Positions 36,571-46,192 of a stretch of DNA of 64,000 nucleotides are shown piece after piece. Below the pieces are notes generated by a model. That model had not been told where the DNA came from and ran no database searches. It saw only the letters and a list, made by a program, of their open reading frames with translations. The translations under genes were made by a program, and so were the position numbers. Source of the stretch: DASVDE01 sp963740065 (lineage in GTDB: Bacteria > Actinomycetota > Thermoleophilia > Solirubrobacterales > 70-9); NCBI GenBank assembly GCA_963740065.1, contig CAVUCS010000001.1, forward strand, positions 434,001 through 498,000, given 5' to 3'. The first letter of the stretch is position 1; every line of letters begins with the position of its first letter.

Positions 36571-39430
36571 ATGGCTGCTTCGGAGCGAATCGTCATCTCG
36601 GGGGCTCGTGAGCACAACCTCAAAGGGGTCGATGTCACGTTGCCGCGGGATGCGCTGATCGTGATCACCGGGCTCTCCGGGTCCGGCAAGTCGAGCCTCG
36701 CTTTCGACACGATCTACGCCGAGGGGCAGCGACGCTATGTCGAGTCGCTCTCCGCCTATGCGCGTCAATTCCTCGGCCTGATGGAGAAGCCCGATGTCGA
36801 CTCGATCGAGGGGCTTTCGCCGGCGATCTCGATCGACCAGAAGACGACCTCGCGCAATCCGCGCTCGACGGTCGGCACGGTGACCGAGATCTACGACTAC
36901 CTGCGCTTGCTCTGGGCGCGGATTGGCGTGCCTCACTGTCCCGAGTGCGGCGAGGAGATCACCGGACAGACGCAGGAGCAGATTGTCGACCGGCTGATGA
37001 CGCTCGACGAGAGAACGAAATTCATGGTGATGGCGCCGGTCGTGCGTGGGCGCAAAGGCGAATACGGCAGATTGCTCGAGCAGATGCGCCTCGAGGGCTA
37101 TTCGAGGGCGAAGGTGAACGGCGAGCTGCGCCGGCTCGACGAGGAGATTGTCCTCGACAAGAAATTCAGACACGACATCTCCGTCGTCGTCGACCGCCTG
37201 GTGATGAAGCCGGACCTGCGGCGGCGCCTCTCGGAGTCGGTCGAGGCCGCCGCAGGCATCGCTGCCGGCCTGGTCGAGGTTGAGATCGTCGACGGCAAAA
37301 CGATGCTTTTCAGCGAGAGATTTGCCTGTCTCAATTGCGGCACTTCGATCCCGGAGCTGGAGCCGCGGATCTTCTCTTTCAACTCACCGCATGGCGCCTG
37401 CGACCGCTGCCACGGGCTTGGCTTCCAGCGGGTGATCGACCCGGAGTTGGTCGTTCCCGACCCGACTCTCTCCCTGGCCGAGGGCGCGCTGCAGCCGTGG
37501 AACCGGGGAGTGACCGCCTACTGGAGGCGCTTGATTGCCGCCGTCGCCGAAGAGAACGGCATCGACATCGAAAAGCCTTGGTCGAAGTTGAAGAAAGCCG
37601 AGAGAGAGATCTTCCTCTACGGCACTGGAGGGGAGCGCCACAGAGTTACCTACACCAACCGCTTCGGCCGTCGCCGCTCCTACAGAGTTCGCTTCGAGGG
37701 GATCGTCAACCAGCTCCAGCGTCGCTACGAAGAGACCGATTCCGAGGTCAATCGAGAGCGGATCGAGGGCTACATGGCGGAGCAGCCCTGCCCCGCTTGC
37801 GAGGGTGCGCGCCTGCGGCCGGAGAGCCTCGCGGTCAAGGTTGGCGGCATCTCCATCGCCGAGTACAGCGCGAAGTCGGCGCAGGCGGCAGCTGAATGGA
37901 TCGCCTCGTTGGAGATGACAGAGACGGAGCGGGCGATCGCGCGGCTGATTGTGCGTGAGATCCGCGAGCGCCTCGCCTTCCTCGAGAACGTCGGGATCGG
38001 GTACCTCTCGCTGGGACGCTCGGCGCGCTCTCTTTCGGGTGGCGAAGCGCAGCGGATTCGCTTGGCGACCCAGATCGGCTCTCACCTGGTCGGTGTGATG
38101 TATGTGCTGGACGAGCCCTCGATCGGGCTGCACCAGCGCGACAACGAGAAGCTGATCGCGACGCTCGATCGCCTACGCGACCTCGGTAACACGGTGATCG
38201 TGGTCGAGCACGACGAGGGGACGATGATGGCCGCCGACCACCTCGTCGACCTCGGGCCCGGCGCGGGTGAGCACGGTGGTCACGTGATCGCCGAGGGAAC
38301 CCCGGCGAAAGTCGCCAAGAACCCAGCCTCGTTGACCGGGCAGTACCTCTCCGGGAAGCGCAGAATCGAGGTCCCCGCCGAGCGCCGTGAGCCGCGCGGC
38401 GAGCTGGTCGTGCGCGGCGCTCGCCAGCACAACTTGAAGGACGTCGACGCGGCCTTCCCGCTCGGCGTCTTCTGCTGCGTCACCGGCGTTTCCGGATCGG
38501 GCAAGTCGACCCTGGTCAATGAGACCCTGCACCACGCGGTCGCCAACCGCCTGCACCAGTCGAAGCTGCGCCCCGGCGCACACGACGGGATCGATGGCCT
38601 CGGGCCAGATCGACAAGATCATCAACATCGACCAGTCGCCGATCGGGCGCACGCCACGCTCCAACCCCGCGACTTATACCGGCGTCTTCGACCATATCCG
38701 CCAGCTCTTCGCCCAGACGCAGGAGTCGCGGGCGCGCGGCTATAAGCCCGGGCGGTTCAGCTTCAACGTCAAAGGCGGGCGCTGTGAGGTCTGTAGAGGC
38801 GACGGCCAGATCAAGATCGAGATGCACTTCCTACCCGACGTCTACGTCCCCTGCGAGCAATGCCACGGCAAGCGCTACAACCGCGAGACGCTCGAGGTTC
38901 GCTTCAAGGGAAAGAGCATCGCCGACGTACTCGAGATGTCGGTCGAGGACGGGGTCGGGTTCTTCGAGAACGTGCCAAAGATCGCCCGCCGCCTGCGCAC
39001 CCTGCACGACGTCGGGCTCGACTACATCCGCCTCGGCCAGCCGGCGACGACGCTCTCCGGCGGTGAGGCACAGCGGGTGAAGCTGGCGACCGAGCTGGCC
39101 AAAGTGGCGACCGGCAACACCCTCTACATCCTCGACGAGCCCACCACCGGCCTCCACTTCGCCGACGTCCAGCGGCTGCTCGACGTATTGGGCCGCCTGG
39201 TTGACGCCGGCAACACGATCGTCGTGATCGAGCACAACCTCGACGTGATCAAGACCGCCGATCGGCTGATCGACCTCGGTCCCGAAGGCGGGGACGAGGG
39301 CGGCCGTATCGTCGCCACCGGCACCCCCGAGGATGTGGCAGCGGTCGACTTCTCCTACACCGGCCGCTTTCTGGCCGACTTGGTCGAGCTACCGCGCAAA
39401 CAGCAGCGACGCGCCGATCGCGCCGCCTAG
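36571..39430 (+). CDS. uvrA: excinuclease ABC subunit A (one frameshift in this sequence)
   Basis: UvrA is the damage-recognition ATPase of nucleotide excision repair, about 952 residues when corrected. The first ABC module has GLSGSGKSSLAFDTIYAEGQRRYVESLS, zinc-finger cysteines (CPECG; ACDRCHGLG), the signature SLSGGEAQRIRLATQIGS and YVLDEPSIGLHQRDN. The second module has GVSGSGKSTLVNE, the zinc finger CEVCRGDGQIKIE...CEQCHGKRYN, TLSGGEAQRVKLATELAK and LYILDEPTTGLH. One base is inserted near 38605 (CGGGCCAG for CGGGCAG), shifting frame; all else is intact. The 3' end overlaps the convergent ROK kinase by 42 bp. Confidence 0.94.
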
Positions 39431-40348
39431 GTCGCCGAGTGCGGCGACGCGCACGGCGGGGGGTCGCTCGTCGAGGAAGAGGTGCTTGTGCATCTCCTTC
39501 GTCAGCTGCTCCATATAGCGATCGCCAAAGCGCACCCCCAGGCCGCCGCCGATTATCACGGCCTCGGGGTCAAGAAGATTGACCGCGGAGGCAATGCCGG
39601 TGCCGAGCATCTCAACCGCACGATCGATCAGCTGCTCGGCGAGGTGATCCCCGTGGTCGATCGCTCGCTCCCAGATGCCGCTGGTCAAGCGCTCACGGTC
39701 GTGCTTGCGCATCAGCTTGAAGAGGTCGGTCTTATGACCCTCCTCGTGTTGGCGTCGAGCTTCGGCTTCCATCGCGGCGCGCCCCGCGTAGGCCTCCAGG
39801 CAGCCCTTGCGCCCGCAGGGGCACTTGGCCCCGCCGCGCTTGACGACCGTGTGGCCGATCTCCCCAGCGGCGCCGCGGCCGAGCCAGGGCTTGCCGTCGA
39901 GCACGAGGCCGCCTCCCACGCCCGTGCCCCAGAAAACGCCGATAAGGCTGGAGAACTCGCGGCCGGCGCCCAGGTGGAACTCGGCCTCGGTCGCGACCTG
40001 GACGTCGTTGCCCACGCGGATTTCGGCGCCGAGGTCCTTCTTGAGGGTCTCGGCGAGAGCAAAGCTGCCGTCCCAACCGGGAAGGTTGCGAGCGCCGGAA
40101 ACGACCCCGGTGCGCTCATCTACGTCGCCGGGTGAGCCGACGCCTACCCCTCCAAGCGAACTCGTTTCAACCCCGGCTTCACCGGCGGCCTCGCGCAGCG
40201 CCGCCGCCATTTCGTCGGCCACGTCTTGCGGAGTGCCTCTGGTCGGTGTCGGTCGCCGCGATTCCCCCAGCACCTTGCCGCCCGTGTCGACGATCGCGGT
40301 CTGGATCTTGGTGCCGCCGAGGTCGATTCCGCCGCGAGTTTCAGCCAC
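39389..40348 (-). CDS. ROK-family sugar kinase, probably glucokinase
   Basis: A 319-residue ROK kinase. The N-terminal phosphate loop GIDLGGTKIQTAIVD is followed by GVGVGSPGDVDERTGVVSGARNLPGW, NDVQVATEAE, the catalytic Asp-containing GTGVGGGLVLDGKPWLGRGAAGEIGH and the zinc site CPCGRKGCLEAYAG. It most resembles glucokinases of GC-rich Gram-positives; the exact sugar cannot be fixed from sequence. It uses a GTG start at 40348 with TAGACT (40362-40357) 8 nt upstream. Palindrome A2 lies just beyond this promoter. Confidence 0.9.
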   Translation of the reverse strand: MAETRGGIDLGGTKIQTAIVDTGGKVLGESRRPTPTRGTPQDVADEMAAALREAAGEAGVETSSLGGVGVGSPGDVDERTGVVSGARNLPGWDGSFALAETLKKDLGAEIRVGNDVQVATEAEFHLGAGREFSSLIGVFWGTGVGGGLVLDGKPWLGRGAAGEIGHTVVKRGGAKCPCGRKGCLEAYAGRAAMEAEARRQHEEGHKTDLFKLMRKHDRERLTSGIWERAIDHGDHLAEQLIDRAVEMLGTGIASAVNLLDPEAVIIGGGLGVRFGDRYMEQLTKEMHKHLFLDERPPAVRVAALGDLGGAIGASLLFAR

Positions 40349-40356
40349 GGCTGCTC

Positions 40357-40362
40357 AGTCTA
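40357..40362 (-). promoter_or_regulatory. putative leaderless -10 box for ROK kinase
   Basis: TAGACT on the minus strand, 8 nt upstream of the GTG start at 40348. The edge of palindrome A2 (40378) is 15 bp further upstream, over the -35 position. Confidence 0.45.
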
Positions 40363-40377
40363 TGCGCGCGGCCTCCG

Positions 40378-40419
40378 TGTGTCGCCTTTGTTTCGGTATA
40401 CCGAAACAAAGGCGACACA
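40378..40419. repeat. palindromic element type A, copy A2
   Basis: A perfect 42-bp palindrome without loop (arms 40378-40398 and 40399-40419; core TGTGTCGCCTTTGTTTCGG, centre GGTATACC). It lies between divergent ROK kinase and acyltransferase genes. Relative to A1 the pair next to the centre is switched from C-G to G-C. Confidence 0.94.
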
Positions 40420-40445
40420 GGCGGGGCTTTTGGGAAGCTTGGGGA

Positions 40446-41033
40446 GTGGCCGGGCAAAGAGGGTGGAGAACGTGGTGGCGCAAGCGCCGGTGGTACGAGC
40501 GCAATCGGCGCCCGCTGCGCCGCTGGCGCCTCAATCGCCACGCGGCTCGCGGCGGTTTCTTCATCCGCCGGCCGGTCGAGGGCGAGATCCTCGAAGCGCT
40601 TGACGACGGTCGGTTGGCGATCGGGGAGGGGACCCTGCTCGAGCCGGGCTGCTGGCTGACCCTGGCGCCCGAGGCGCGGATCGTGATCGGAGAGGGCTGT
40701 TTCCTCAACCGCAACACGATGTTCGCCGCCTACGATCGGATTGAAGTCGGCGATCACACGATGTTCGCCAACGGCTGTTTCGTCGGTGACGCCGACCACC
40801 GCTTCGATGACCCCGATACCCCGGTCACCTGGCAGGGCTTCGCTTCCAAGGGGCCGGTCCGGATCGGCTCCAACTGCTGGTTCGGGGTTAACTGCGTCGT
40901 CACCAGCGGCGTCACAATCGGCGATCGCTGCGTAATCGGCGCCAACTCGGTGGTAACACGGGACATCCCTCCGGGCTCGATCGCCGCCGGCGCTCCGGCG
41001 AGTGTGATCAAGCCCATCGAGTTCTCCGGGTGA
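40446..41033 (+). CDS. left-handed beta-helix acyltransferase
   Basis: A 195-residue hexapeptide-repeat acyltransferase. After a basic N-terminus (RTWWRKRRWYERNRRPLRRWRLNRH) come repeats GEGTLLEPGCWLTL, ARIVIGEGCFLNRNTMFAAYDRIEVGDHTMFANGCFVGDADHRF and VRIGSNCWFGVNCVVTSGVTIGDRCVIGANSVVTRDIPPGSIAAGAPASVI. The catalytic His is probably in DADHRF. These enzymes O-acetylate sugars or polysaccharides. GTG 40446 has a GGGGA box just upstream; much longer in-frame sequence upstream is only read-through. It is followed by the panC promoter. Confidence 0.87.
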   Translation: MAGQRGWRTWWRKRRWYERNRRPLRRWRLNRHAARGGFFIRRPVEGEILEALDDGRLAIGEGTLLEPGCWLTLAPEARIVIGEGCFLNRNTMFAAYDRIEVGDHTMFANGCFVGDADHRFDDPDTPVTWQGFASKGPVRIGSNCWFGVNCVVTSGVTIGDRCVIGANSVVTRDIPPGSIAAGAPASVIKPIEFSG

Positions 41034-41038
41034 ATGCC

Positions 41039-41044
41039 TATAAT
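41039..41044 (+). promoter_or_regulatory. consensus -10 TATAAT upstream of panC
   Basis: A perfect TATAAT 27-36 nt ahead of the candidate panC ATG codons. It would drive panC-panD-panB with a short leader containing AAGGG. No clear -35 is seen. Confidence 0.6.
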
Positions 41045-41070
41045 CCGTGGTCGGCCGTGACCCCAAGGGC

Positions 41071-41974
41071 ATGGACCAAATGGACACAGCACTCGCGAAT
41101 CCTCCGCAACCCACAGACGGCGGCGTGACGGTCTTCCGCGGTAAGGAAGAGCTTCGCTCTGCCCTGTTCGAAGCGCGCCGCGCCGGGGAGACGGTTGGCC
41201 TGGTGCCGACGATGGGCTATCTGCACGAAGGCCATCTCTCGCTTTTGCGCGCCGCCCGCGCCGAGTGTGACCGGGTAGTCATGAGCCTCTTCGTCAACCC
41301 TTCGCAGTTCGGCCCTGGGGAGGATCTGGCCCGCTATCCGCGCGACGAAGTGCGTGACCTGCGACTCGCCGCCGAGACCGGTGTCGACTTCGTCTACGCG
41401 CCCCCGGCCGAGGCGGTCTACCCGGCCGGCTTCATCACCTACGTTGAGGTGGAGGGTCTGACCGACGTCCTCTGCGGCGACCCCTCGCGGCGTGGCTCAA
41501 GCCACTTCCGCGGCGTCACCACGGTGGTCGCCAAGCTTTTCAACTCGATCCAGCCCGACGTTGCCTACTTCGGCCAGAAGGACGCCCAGCAGGCGACTGT
41601 GATCCGTCGCATGGTTCTGCGACCTCGACTTTCCGGTGAGGATCGAGGTGCTGCCGACCGTGCGCGAGGCCGACGGCCTGGCGATGAGCTCTCGCAACGC
41701 GTATCTGAGCGTCGACGACCGGCAGCGGGCCACGGCACTCTCCCGCGCGCTTCGCGTCGCCGAGGAGACCGCTCAAGTCGAGTCCCTCGGGGCCGGCCTC
41801 GAAGCGGCCCGCGCCGAGCTTGCCGTCGCCGGAATCGACCCCGAGTACCTGGAGGCGCGTGACGCGGAAGATCTTTCTCCGGTCGCCATCCTCAATCGCC
41901 GCCCGGTCCTGGTCGCCGTCGCCGCTCAGGTCGGCGCCGCGCGGCTGATCGACAACGTCTTGATCCAACCTTGA
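41071..41974 (+). CDS. panC: pantothenate synthetase (one frameshift in this sequence)
   Basis: PanC condenses pantoate and beta-alanine. The corrected protein has about 300 residues: GLVPTMGYLHEGHLSLLRAA (ATP-binding HxGH), VMSLFVNPSQFGPGEDLARYPR, SSHFRGVTTVVAKLFNSIQPDVAYFGQKDAQQATVIRRMV and, in the next frame, RIEVLPTVREADGLAMSSRN (KMSxS-like SSRN) to the end. One extra base near 41615 (GGTTCTGCGAC for GGTCTGCGAC) shifts the frame. Possible starts are ATG 41071 or 41080. It begins the panCDB operon. Confidence 0.92.
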
Positions 41975-42005
41975 CCAGTTTCAACGACCGCGACATGGAG
42001 GCCCA

Positions 42006-42386
42006 ATGCAACGGCAGATGCTGAAGTCGAAGATTCACCGGGCGACGGTGACCGACTGCGACGTCGACTACATCGGCAGCATCACGATCGACACGGAACT
42101 GATGGCCGGCGCCGACTTGATCACCAACGAACAGGTCCACGTCTGGGATATCGACAACGGCGCTCGCTTCGTCACCTACGTGATCGATGGCGAGCCGGGG
42201 TCGGGGACGATGCAGGTCAACGGCGCCGCCGCGCATCTGACCCAGCCCGGCCACAAGATCATCGTCGCCTCCTTCGGCGCCTACGACGAGAGCGACCTGG
42301 AGGCCTACTCCCCGATTGTCGTCCACGTCGATGACGCAAATAGTGCCGTCGCGGTCGATTCCCACCCGGAGGTGTTGCTCTCATGA
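42006..42386 (+). CDS. panD: aspartate 1-decarboxylase
   Basis: PanD makes beta-alanine from aspartate and is a self-cleaving pyruvoyl enzyme. The cleavage site Gly-Ser in DYIGSITID is intact, as are the N-terminal MLKSKIHRATVTDCD and the later NGARFVTYVIDGEPGSG and NGAAAHLTQPGHKIIVASF. At 126 residues it is the standard length. A good GGAGG site precedes ATG 42006, and the stop overlaps panB (ATGA). Confidence 0.96.
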   Translation: MQRQMLKSKIHRATVTDCDVDYIGSITIDTELMAGADLITNEQVHVWDIDNGARFVTYVIDGEPGSGTMQVNGAAAHLTQPGHKIIVASFGAYDESDLEAYSPIVVHVDDANSAVAVDSHPEVLLS

Positions 42387-43324
42387 GCTCCGGCGGTCGC
42401 TCACACACGGCACCACCACCCGGGGAGCCCGAGCGGATCCCGGTGACCCTGCCGCGCCTGGCCGAAATGAAGGCGGCGGGCGAGCCGATCGTGATGGTCA
42501 CCGCCTACGACTACTCCTCGGCGCAGGTGGCCGAAGAGGCGGGCGTCGATGTCGTCCTGGTCGGCGACTCGGCGGCGATGGTCGTGCTCGGCTATCCGGG
42601 CACCGAGGCGGTCTCGATGGACGAGATGGTCATGCTCGGCAAGGCCGTGCGCCGCGGGCTGAAGACGCCGCTGATGGTTGGTGACATGCCGATGGGCAGC
42701 TACGAGGCGAGCAACGAACTTGCGGTGAGCAACGCCCAACGCTTCGTCAAGGAGACCGGTTGCCAGGTGGTGAAGCTGGAGGCCGGAGGAACTTCCGTGG
42801 AGCGGGCTCGCGCAATCATCCGCTCAGGCATCCCGGTCATGGGCCACGTCGGCCTCACCCCTCAGACCGCCACCGCGCTCGGCGGATACAAGGCCCAGGG
42901 CAAGACCGCCCAGGGCGCGATCCAGCTCTGTGAGGACGCCCTTGCGCTGCAGTCGGTCGGCTGCTTCGCGATCGTCTTCGAAGCCGTTCCCGCGGCGATC
43001 ACCGAGGCGATCACTGAAAAGCTCGAGGTGCCGGTCATTGGTATCGGCGCCGGCCCGGCTACGGCCGGCCAGGTGCTCGTCTTCCATGATCTGCTCGGGA
43101 TCACCACCGGCCGGATGGCGAGATTCGTCAAGCGCTACGCCGACGTCCACGAGACAATGGTTGGCGCGGTTAAGGAATACGCGGACGAAGTTCGCGCACG
43201 CCACTTCCCCGAGCCCGACCACGTTTACGGCGTCGAGCCCGCCGAGCTGGCGGAGTTTCGGCACTACCTCGACCAGGAGAGCCTCACCTCGCAGAAGGCC
43301 TGGGATTGGGAGCCGCTTTCCTAG
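42383..43324 (+). CDS. panB: 3-methyl-2-oxobutanoate hydroxymethyltransferase
   Basis: PanB makes ketopantoate from alpha-ketoisovalerate using methylene-tetrahydrofolate. The 313-residue barrel has VMVTAYDYSSAQVAEEAGVDVVLVGDSAAMVVLGY, the metal/substrate region LMVGDMPMGSYEAS, VKLEAGG, PVMGHVGLTPQTATALGGYKAQGK and VIGIGAGPATAGQVLVFHDLLG. It closes the panCDB operon. Because panE is absent here, reduction to pantoate must be encoded elsewhere or done by IlvC. Confidence 0.96.
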   Translation: MSSGGRSHTAPPPGEPERIPVTLPRLAEMKAAGEPIVMVTAYDYSSAQVAEEAGVDVVLVGDSAAMVVLGYPGTEAVSMDEMVMLGKAVRRGLKTPLMVGDMPMGSYEASNELAVSNAQRFVKETGCQVVKLEAGGTSVERARAIIRSGIPVMGHVGLTPQTATALGGYKAQGKTAQGAIQLCEDALALQSVGCFAIVFEAVPAAITEAITEKLEVPVIGIGAGPATAGQVLVFHDLLGITTGRMARFVKRYADVHETMVGAVKEYADEVRARHFPEPDHVYGVEPAELAEFRHYLDQESLTSQKAWDWEPLS

Positions 43325-43342
43325 ATTCACTCTAAATAGGCG

Positions 43343-43348
43343 TAGCAT
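43343..43348 (+). promoter_or_regulatory. putative -10 box for the cobalamin-sensor gene
   Basis: TAGCAT lies 9 nt upstream of the GTG at 43358, in a locally AT-rich stretch (43322-43357) following panB, suggesting a separate promoter. Confidence 0.4.
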
Positions 43349-43357
43349 TGAAATACC

Positions 43358-44146
43358 GTGACCTCATCGGCCGATGCCGGGGCGGCACGGCGCGGGTCTG
43401 ACAGCTCCGCTGACCGCCTTTCTCGCAGCTACCAGGAAGCAATCGCTGCCGGGGATGCCTCGGGCGCGGAAAGCATTGCGCAGGCGACGCTGAACGAGGG
43501 CTTTGGCGTCGCGGACCTGTATCGGCGTGTGATCGCCCCGGCGATGTGGAGGATCGGCGCACTGTGGGAGCGGGGGGCCATCTCGGTTGCCGATGAGCAC
43601 CTCGCAACCGCCCTCACACACCAGGTGATGGCTGCCATCTACGGGTCGAACCTCAGCCATAAGCGTGTGCCCGGACGGTTGCTGCTCGCCGCGGTAGAGG
43701 GTGAGCAGCACGCGCTGGGACTGAGGATGGCCGCCGATGTGGTCGAGCTGGCCGGCTACAAGACGATCTATCTGGGAGCCGATGTCCCCCTCGATGACCT
43801 GCTTCAAGCTATTGCGACGCGCCGCCCCGACCTGGTCCTCCTGGGGGCAACGATGCCGCACTCCAGATCCGAGCTAGAGAGCTCCATAGGCGCGATTCAA
43901 CACTTCGACCCCAACTTGGTCGTTCTGTACGACGGACAGGGAGCGCGGCCACTTCCGGAGAGCTCGCAGGCCGTGTTCGTCCAAGGCCTCGAGCACTTGT
44001 TGGGTGCCGTTCGGTCTGCGCTCGGAGACTCTGCATCGGGCGCGAGGTCCACGCCTGAGCAGGTGACCACTTTGGCCGGGCAACCGGTCGCGACGGTCCC
44101 GGAATCGAAGGACCGTTCCCATGCCGAAACGGAGAGCGGAGGATGA
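43358..44146 (+). CDS. B12-binding sensor protein (CarH/methionine-synthase-like, no HTH)
   Basis: A 262-residue soluble protein. A four-helix cobalamin cap domain is recognisable by WRIGALWERGAISVADEHLATALTHQVMAA (about residues 66-96), followed by a Rossmann B12-binding domain: EGEQHALGLRMAADVVELAGYKTIYLGADVPLDDL, whose His in GEQHALG is the lower-axial ligand position of the ExxHxxG motif. The same architecture, with a MerR domain, is the light sensor CarH; here there is no HTH, so output must come from a partner. The overlapping next gene encodes c-di-GMP domains, making a light or B12-controlled signalling pair plausible. Confidence 0.85.
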   Translation: MTSSADAGAARRGSDSSADRLSRSYQEAIAAGDASGAESIAQATLNEGFGVADLYRRVIAPAMWRIGALWERGAISVADEHLATALTHQVMAAIYGSNLSHKRVPGRLLLAAVEGEQHALGLRMAADVVELAGYKTIYLGADVPLDDLLQAIATRRPDLVLLGATMPHSRSELESSIGAIQHFDPNLVVLYDGQGARPLPESSQAVFVQGLEHLLGAVRSALGDSASGARSTPEQVTTLAGQPVATVPESKDRSHAETESGG

Positions 44147-46149
44147 GTCGGTCGAGCACGGCCTCTCCGGGATCGCCGCGGATACTGCCGACCTCGCCCG
44201 GGCCTTCGCTCGGCAAGCGAGCACCTACAAGGATCTCGCCTACACCGACATGCTCAGCGGCTTGCCCAACAGGCGGGCGTTCGAGGACCACGCGATTCAG
44301 CTCATGGACCGCACCGAGGCCAAGCCGGCAGCAGTGCTGATGATGGACCTGGATCGCTTTAAGCAGGTGAACGATTCAAAAGGTCATGAGGCCGGAGACC
44401 GGGTCCTGGCGCAGATGGCCCGAACCATCGCCGAGTGCCTTCGGGACGGCGACTTCATCGCCCGCTTTGGTGGCGACGAGTTTGCCGCTCTCTTGCCGGG
44501 TACCGGCCTGAAGGAAGCGGAGGCAATGGCAGAGCGGATACGGAAAGGCGTTGAGGAGACGGGGTCCGAGGACTCCGTGACCGCGAGCATCGGCATCGCA
44601 ATGCTTGAGAACGACATCCGGGGGGCGCTGCTGCAGGCGGACATCGCCCTATACGAGGCCAAGAGGCTGGGTCGCAATGCCGTTGGGCTCGGTTCGCAGC
44701 CAATCGAATCTTCGGAGGTAGCGGCGCGGGGCGAATCGAATTCGATCGAGGAGCCAGTCGACGTTCGCATCCTCGTCACCGATGATCGCCCCGAGATGCG
44801 GGAGCTGGTCGATCGCGCCCTAGGCGATCATTTTGAGTGCCAGTTCGCGAGCAGCGTCAGACAAGCTCACGCGAGGCTCGCTGCCGATCAATTTCGAGAT
44901 AGCCCTATGTCACCTCGAAAGCGCGGATGAGTCAGGGATGGAGCTCGCCGCGGAGATCGTTCGCGACTATCCGTCAACGGCAGCGGTTGTCCTTGTCACC
45001 GGCGAGGACGACCCGGGAGCCGCGAAGCGGGCATTTGACCTCGGCGTCTACGGCTATTTGGTCGAGCCGTTTTTGCCCGGGCAGCTTCTGATCACCGTCC
45101 TCAGCGCCCAGCGACGTCGCCGGCTCGAAATCATCGCGAAGGCCCACAGCCAAAACCTGGAAGACCGTCGGCAAACGATCATCGATATGGCGCCGGTTGG
45201 CATCTATGCCAAAGACACATCCGGCCGCTATGTCGTCGCGAACAAGATGGCGGATGAGCTCGCGGGGCTGAAGCCGGGCGAGCTGATGGGACTGACCGAC
45301 GATGCGTTCATGCCCGCTGAGCAGGCGCGCCTTGGCCCCGACAGCGACCGCGCGGTGTTCGAGAAGGGGGAAGTCCAGGAGAGGGAGGACACCGTCGTCC
45401 TCGGCGGGGTGGAGAAAACCTTCAAGACGATCAGGTTCCCGCTCCTCGACGAGGAGGGCGAGGTCACCGCTGCCGGGGGGATCTCGGTTGACATCAGCGA
45501 AGAGCGCGAGGCGATCCGCCTCCGCGATGAGCTGGCGGATACCCAGCACAAGGCGATTGAGGAGTTACAACACTCTCGCCTGGAGACGATCGAAGGACTT
45601 GCGAGGGCGATCGAGCTGCATGACTCCCCGACCGCGGATCACGTCAGGCGAATGGGCGCCATTGCCGCCTTCCTAGGCCACCATCTGGGGCTCGACGCCG
45701 ACCACGTCCAGCTCCTACGCGCCGCCGCCCCGATGCATGACATCGGAAAGATCGGGACTCCCGCCGAGATCCTTCGCAAGGCCGGACCCCTGACCGCGGA
45801 GGAGCGCACCGAGATGGAGCGCCACACGGTGACCGGGTACGAGATCCTCAAAGATTTCGACAGCGATCTGGCCCGACTGGCCGCGGTGATCGCCTTCACC
45901 CATCACGAGCGCTTCGACGGCAGCGGCTATCCCCGTGGGCTGGCCGGCGAGGAGATTCCACTCGATGGTCGGATCGCGGCCGTCGCCGACGTCTTCGATG
46001 CCCTCCTCTGTGACCGCAGCTACAGGCCGGCGATGTCTTTGGACGATGCGATAGCGGTGATCAGAAAGGGACGGGGAACCCATTTCGATCCTCAAATCGT
46101 CGACATCCTCCTCGGCCATCTCGAGGCTGCGCTCCAGATTCGCGCTTAG
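44121..46149 (+). CDS. GGDEF-receiver-PAS-HD-GYP multidomain protein (one frameshift in this sequence)
   Basis: About 675 residues when corrected. Order: short N-terminal helix; GGDEF diguanylate cyclase (TDMLSGLPNRRAFED, MMDLDRFKQVNDSKGHEAGD, RFGGDEFAALLPG); receiver-like domain (VRILVTDDRPEMRELVDRAL); PAS (TIIDMAPVGIYAKDTSGRYVVANKMADELAG); HD-GYP (MHDIGKIGTPAEILRKAGPLTAEER, HHERFDGSGYPRGLAGEEIP). The receiver appears degenerate: the usual phosphoacceptor Asp position reads His (IALCHLES) and the usual Lys before Pro-Phe reads Glu (LVEPF). One extra T near 44893 (AATTTCGAG) shifts frame between the two halves. Both c-di-GMP synthesis and hydrolysis motifs are intact. It overlaps the B12-sensor gene by 26 nt. 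Confidence 0.87.
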
Positions 46150-46192
46150 ATAGAGGCCGCCCCGACCTTCCCGCTCATGGGAAAGTAGGTCG

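Noticed and set aside
40226..41033. Very long plus-strand frame reading through palindrome A2 before the acyltransferase
   Set aside because: Most of it is antisense to the ROK kinase. The hexapeptide protein starts sensibly at GTG 40446.
46150..46192. Imperfect hairpin before the FmdB-like gene as another dispersed palindrome
   Set aside because: It has a bulge and no similarity to types A or B. A weak terminator is more likely.
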